NCBI GenBank assembly: GCA_947003675.1
Contig: CAMQPJ010000060.1
Span: 1 to 7,397, forward strand
Length of the DNA stretch: 7,397 nucleotides
Direction of reading: 5' to 3'
Origin: an uncultured Collinsella sp.
GTDB taxonomy: Bacteria; Actinomycetota; Coriobacteriia; Coriobacteriales; Coriobacteriaceae
The number at the start of each line of letters is the position of its first letter. Positions within the stretch are counted from its first letter, which is position 1. The notes beneath the pieces are model-generated. The model made no database searches, was not told the origin of the DNA, and saw only the letters and a list, made by a program, of their open reading frames with translations. This document shows positions 6,067 to 7,397 of this stretch, piece after piece. Made by a program: the position numbers and the translations under genes.

Positions 6067-7362
6067 CTACTGGTTGTCAGCAGCCGAGAAATCGATGTCG
6101 AAGGAGGAAACGGCCCAACCGATATGGTTGTCGGAGCGCACGAATTTAACGGTGTACTCCTGCTCGCCGCCCTTGGACAGCGAAGCCTTCACCTTGGCGG
6201 TGGTCTCGGTCATGGACTGATCCATACCCTCGATGGAGACGGTGGCGCCCTGCGGGATCGAGGAGATGATCATCGCCTTGGCGTCCTCGGACAAGCTCGA
6301 GGCCAGGCAGGACTCGGCCTTGGCGGTATCGCCGTCACCGGCAGCCTGGAACAGGTCGGTGATGACGGACTCCTGCGAGGGGCAGCCCATGCCGCGCGTA
6401 TAAGCATAGCCAAGACCGCCGGCAGCGATCACGATGAGCAGAAGCATTACCAGGAAGATCTTGAGACCCGTGTGGCGGTGGCGACGACGAACCTTGGCCT
6501 GCTTGCGGTCCTGCTGGACCATCTCGGACTCAGACAGCGTAAAGAAGCCAGTGTCAGAGGGGTCGGGCATAAACTGACCGGTCGCGCCCGTGGGATCGAG
6601 CGGGTCGACAGCGGGAGCGTCCATCGCGGGAGCCGGGGCCGTGGACATGGCCGTCTGGGCCGAAAGCGCGGCGAGCGAGTCGTGCACGCGGGCAAGCTCG
6701 TCAGCCTGCTCGGGCGTGAGCTGGTAGATGCCGTCGGCGGTGGCGGCGTTAAAGGCATCGAGCGCATCGGAGGGACGGCCGGCGGCGGAAAGCGCTTGGC
6801 CCATGCCGGCGTTAAGGGCGCGCGTATCGTCGCGCGGACCGGCAAAGTCGATAGCCGTGCGGTAGGTCTCAACGGCGTCCGCGGGGCGGCCGAGCTTGAT
6901 GAAGCAGCGGCCCAGATCGCCGAGGGCGGCGGCAGGAGCCGGGTTGGCGCCGTCGATGGCAGCCTGACGGAAGGCGGTGCCGGCGTTGGCATAGTCGCCC
7001 GACTGGAACAGCGCGTTGCCCAGACCCAGGTAGGCCTTAAACGGTGTGGCGTAGGAAGCGTCCTGGGTGGCTGCAGAGAACGCCTGGGCAGCCGTGGTGT
7101 AGTCGCCCACCGCGGCGAGTGCCTTGCCGCGGTTGGTGAGCAGGGCACCGCGCTTGCCATAGGCGCCGTCGTTGAGGGCGGCGGCGTAGGCCTCGGCGGC
7201 CTCGGCGTACATGCCCAGATGCATCAGGGCGTTGCCGCGCAGGTGGTCGGCCTCACCCATGATCTCGTTGGGAGTCTTTGCCGCGCCAAGCATCTGGGCG
7301 GCAGCGGAAAAATCACCCGCGCGATAAGCGGCGCGGCCCTGTTGGATCAGCTGGCTATTCAA
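6067..7362 (-). CDS. TPR-repeat single-pass membrane protein of unknown function, TTG start
   Basis: Not a protein I can name. It is 431 residues. About six tetratricopeptide-like repeats lie at roughly 3-27, 37-64, 73-100, 108-137, 143-172 and 180-208, with recurring patterns such as GDYxxAxxAF and GRPxDAxxxY. A Pro/Ala/Asp-rich linker (about 236-280) follows, then a strongly basic stretch (RKQAKVRRRHRH, 286-297), one transmembrane helix (about 302-321) and a C-terminal domain of about 108 residues. The basic stretch predicts repeats inside the cell and the C-terminal domain outside. That domain begins with a helix (VITDLFQAAGDGDTAKAESCLA), then beta-rich sequence, which recalls small NTF2-like or DUF4878-type folds; this resemblance is weak. 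Cys327 and Cys352 could pair outside the membrane. TTG at 7362 follows AAAGGGG by 6 bases; the first ATG, at codon 24, would delete the first repeat. TPRs bind protein partners, so a scaffold role near the elongasome is possible. Confidence 0.88.
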   Translation of the reverse strand: MNSQLIQQGRAAYRAGDFSAAAQMLGAAKTPNEIMGEADHLRGNALMHLGMYAEAAEAYAAALNDGAYGKRGALLTNRGKALAAVGDYTTAAQAFSAATQDASYATPFKAYLGLGNALFQSGDYANAGTAFRQAAIDGANPAPAAALGDLGRCFIKLGRPADAVETYRTAIDFAGPRDDTRALNAGMGQALSAAGRPSDALDAFNAATADGIYQLTPEQADELARVHDSLAALSAQTAMSTAPAPAMDAPAVDPLDPTGATGQFMPDPSDTGFFTLSESEMVQQDRKQAKVRRRHRHTGLKIFLVMLLLIVIAAGGLGYAYTRGMGCPSQESVITDLFQAAGDGDTAKAESCLASSLSEDAKAMIISSIPQGATVSIEGMDQSMTETTAKVKASLSKGGEQEYTVKFVRSDNHIGWAVSSFDIDFSAADNQ

Positions 7363-7368
7363 GGAAGT

Positions 7369-7375
7369 CCCCTTT
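7369..7375 (-). promoter_or_regulatory. Shine-Dalgarno deciding the TTG start of the TPR gene
   Basis: The minus strand reads AAAGGGG with a 6-base spacer to TTG at 7362. It overlaps a TAA (7376-7374) that would end the upstream frame, the same stop-in-ribosome-site layout seen at other junctions here. Confidence 0.6.
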
Positions 7376-7397
7376 ACTCGTGAACGATCTCGACATG
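7374..7397 (-). CDS. Possible C-terminal end of an upstream gene
   Basis: One minus-strand frame enters from the right edge, reads HVEIVHE and stops at TAA (7376-7374), 11 bp before the TPR gene start. The stop overlapping the next ribosome site matches the other gene junctions, so an upstream co-transcribed gene is plausible. Seven residues cannot identify it. Confidence 0.35.
   Translation of the reverse strand, partial: HVEIVHE

Noticed and set aside
6031..7383. 450-codon open frame on the plus strand
   Set aside because: Antisense to the TPR gene. Its Gly/Arg/Val-rich repetition mirrors the Ala-rich repeats on the other strand, and it runs through the intergenic hairpin.
1..7397. CRISPR arrays, insertion sequences, tRNA or rRNA genes, phage parts
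   Set aside because: None seen. No direct-repeat arrays, transposase motifs or terminal repeats; nearly the whole window is accounted for by the rod operon and the TPR gene.

Overview
The window carries one coherent, minus-strand cell-shape (elongasome) locus. Read in the direction of transcription (right to left) it holds: the last codons of an unidentified upstream gene; a TPR-repeat single-pass membrane protein; mreB; mreC; mreD; a class B penicillin-binding protein of the PBP2/MrdA type; and rodA, whose last codons run off the left edge. All real genes lie on the minus strand. The long plus-strand open frames are shadows produced by the GC-rich codon use of these genes.

Layout: 7397-7374 tail of an upstream gene; 7362-6067 TPR-TM protein; 6066-5952 the only sizeable intergenic gap, holding a strong 14-bp hairpin and a possible -10 box; 5951-4908 mreB; 4886-3888 mreC; 3876 (or 3882)-3310 mreD; 3296-1227 PBP2; 1217-1 rodA (405 codons visible). 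From mreB onward the gaps are about 5-21 bp, so mreB-mreC-mreD-mrdA-rodA is very probably one operon. In several junctions the stop codon is built into the next gene's Shine-Dalgarno sequence. There is no gene-free stretch above 300 bases.

How the genes work together: MreB forms membrane-bound actin-like filaments. MreC and MreD link these to the periplasmic or wall side and activate the synthase pair, RodA (SEDS glycan polymerase) and PBP2 (transpeptidase), which builds lateral wall peptidoglycan. The TPR protein just upstream has its repeats on the cytoplasmic side and a small C-terminal domain outside the membrane. It may be a partner or regulator of the same machinery, but nothing in the sequence proves this.

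Organism: the GC-rich coding sequence, strong AGGAGG-type ribosome sites, frequent TTG starts, a complete mreBCD-mrdA-rodA set, and an MreC with an acidic Ser/Thr-rich tail suggest a Gram-positive actinobacterium that still has the rod system, most likely Coriobacteriia (Collinsella-like). This is inference from style, not from a database match.

This is a largely conserved core locus and I do not see a wholly new system. The most noteworthy non-standard signals are: a perfect 12-bp inverted repeat inside the start of mreC, with an ATG in its loop and a short U-run after it; a two-helix N-terminus on PBP2; three genes in a row starting with TTG; and the TPR-TM protein of unknown function.
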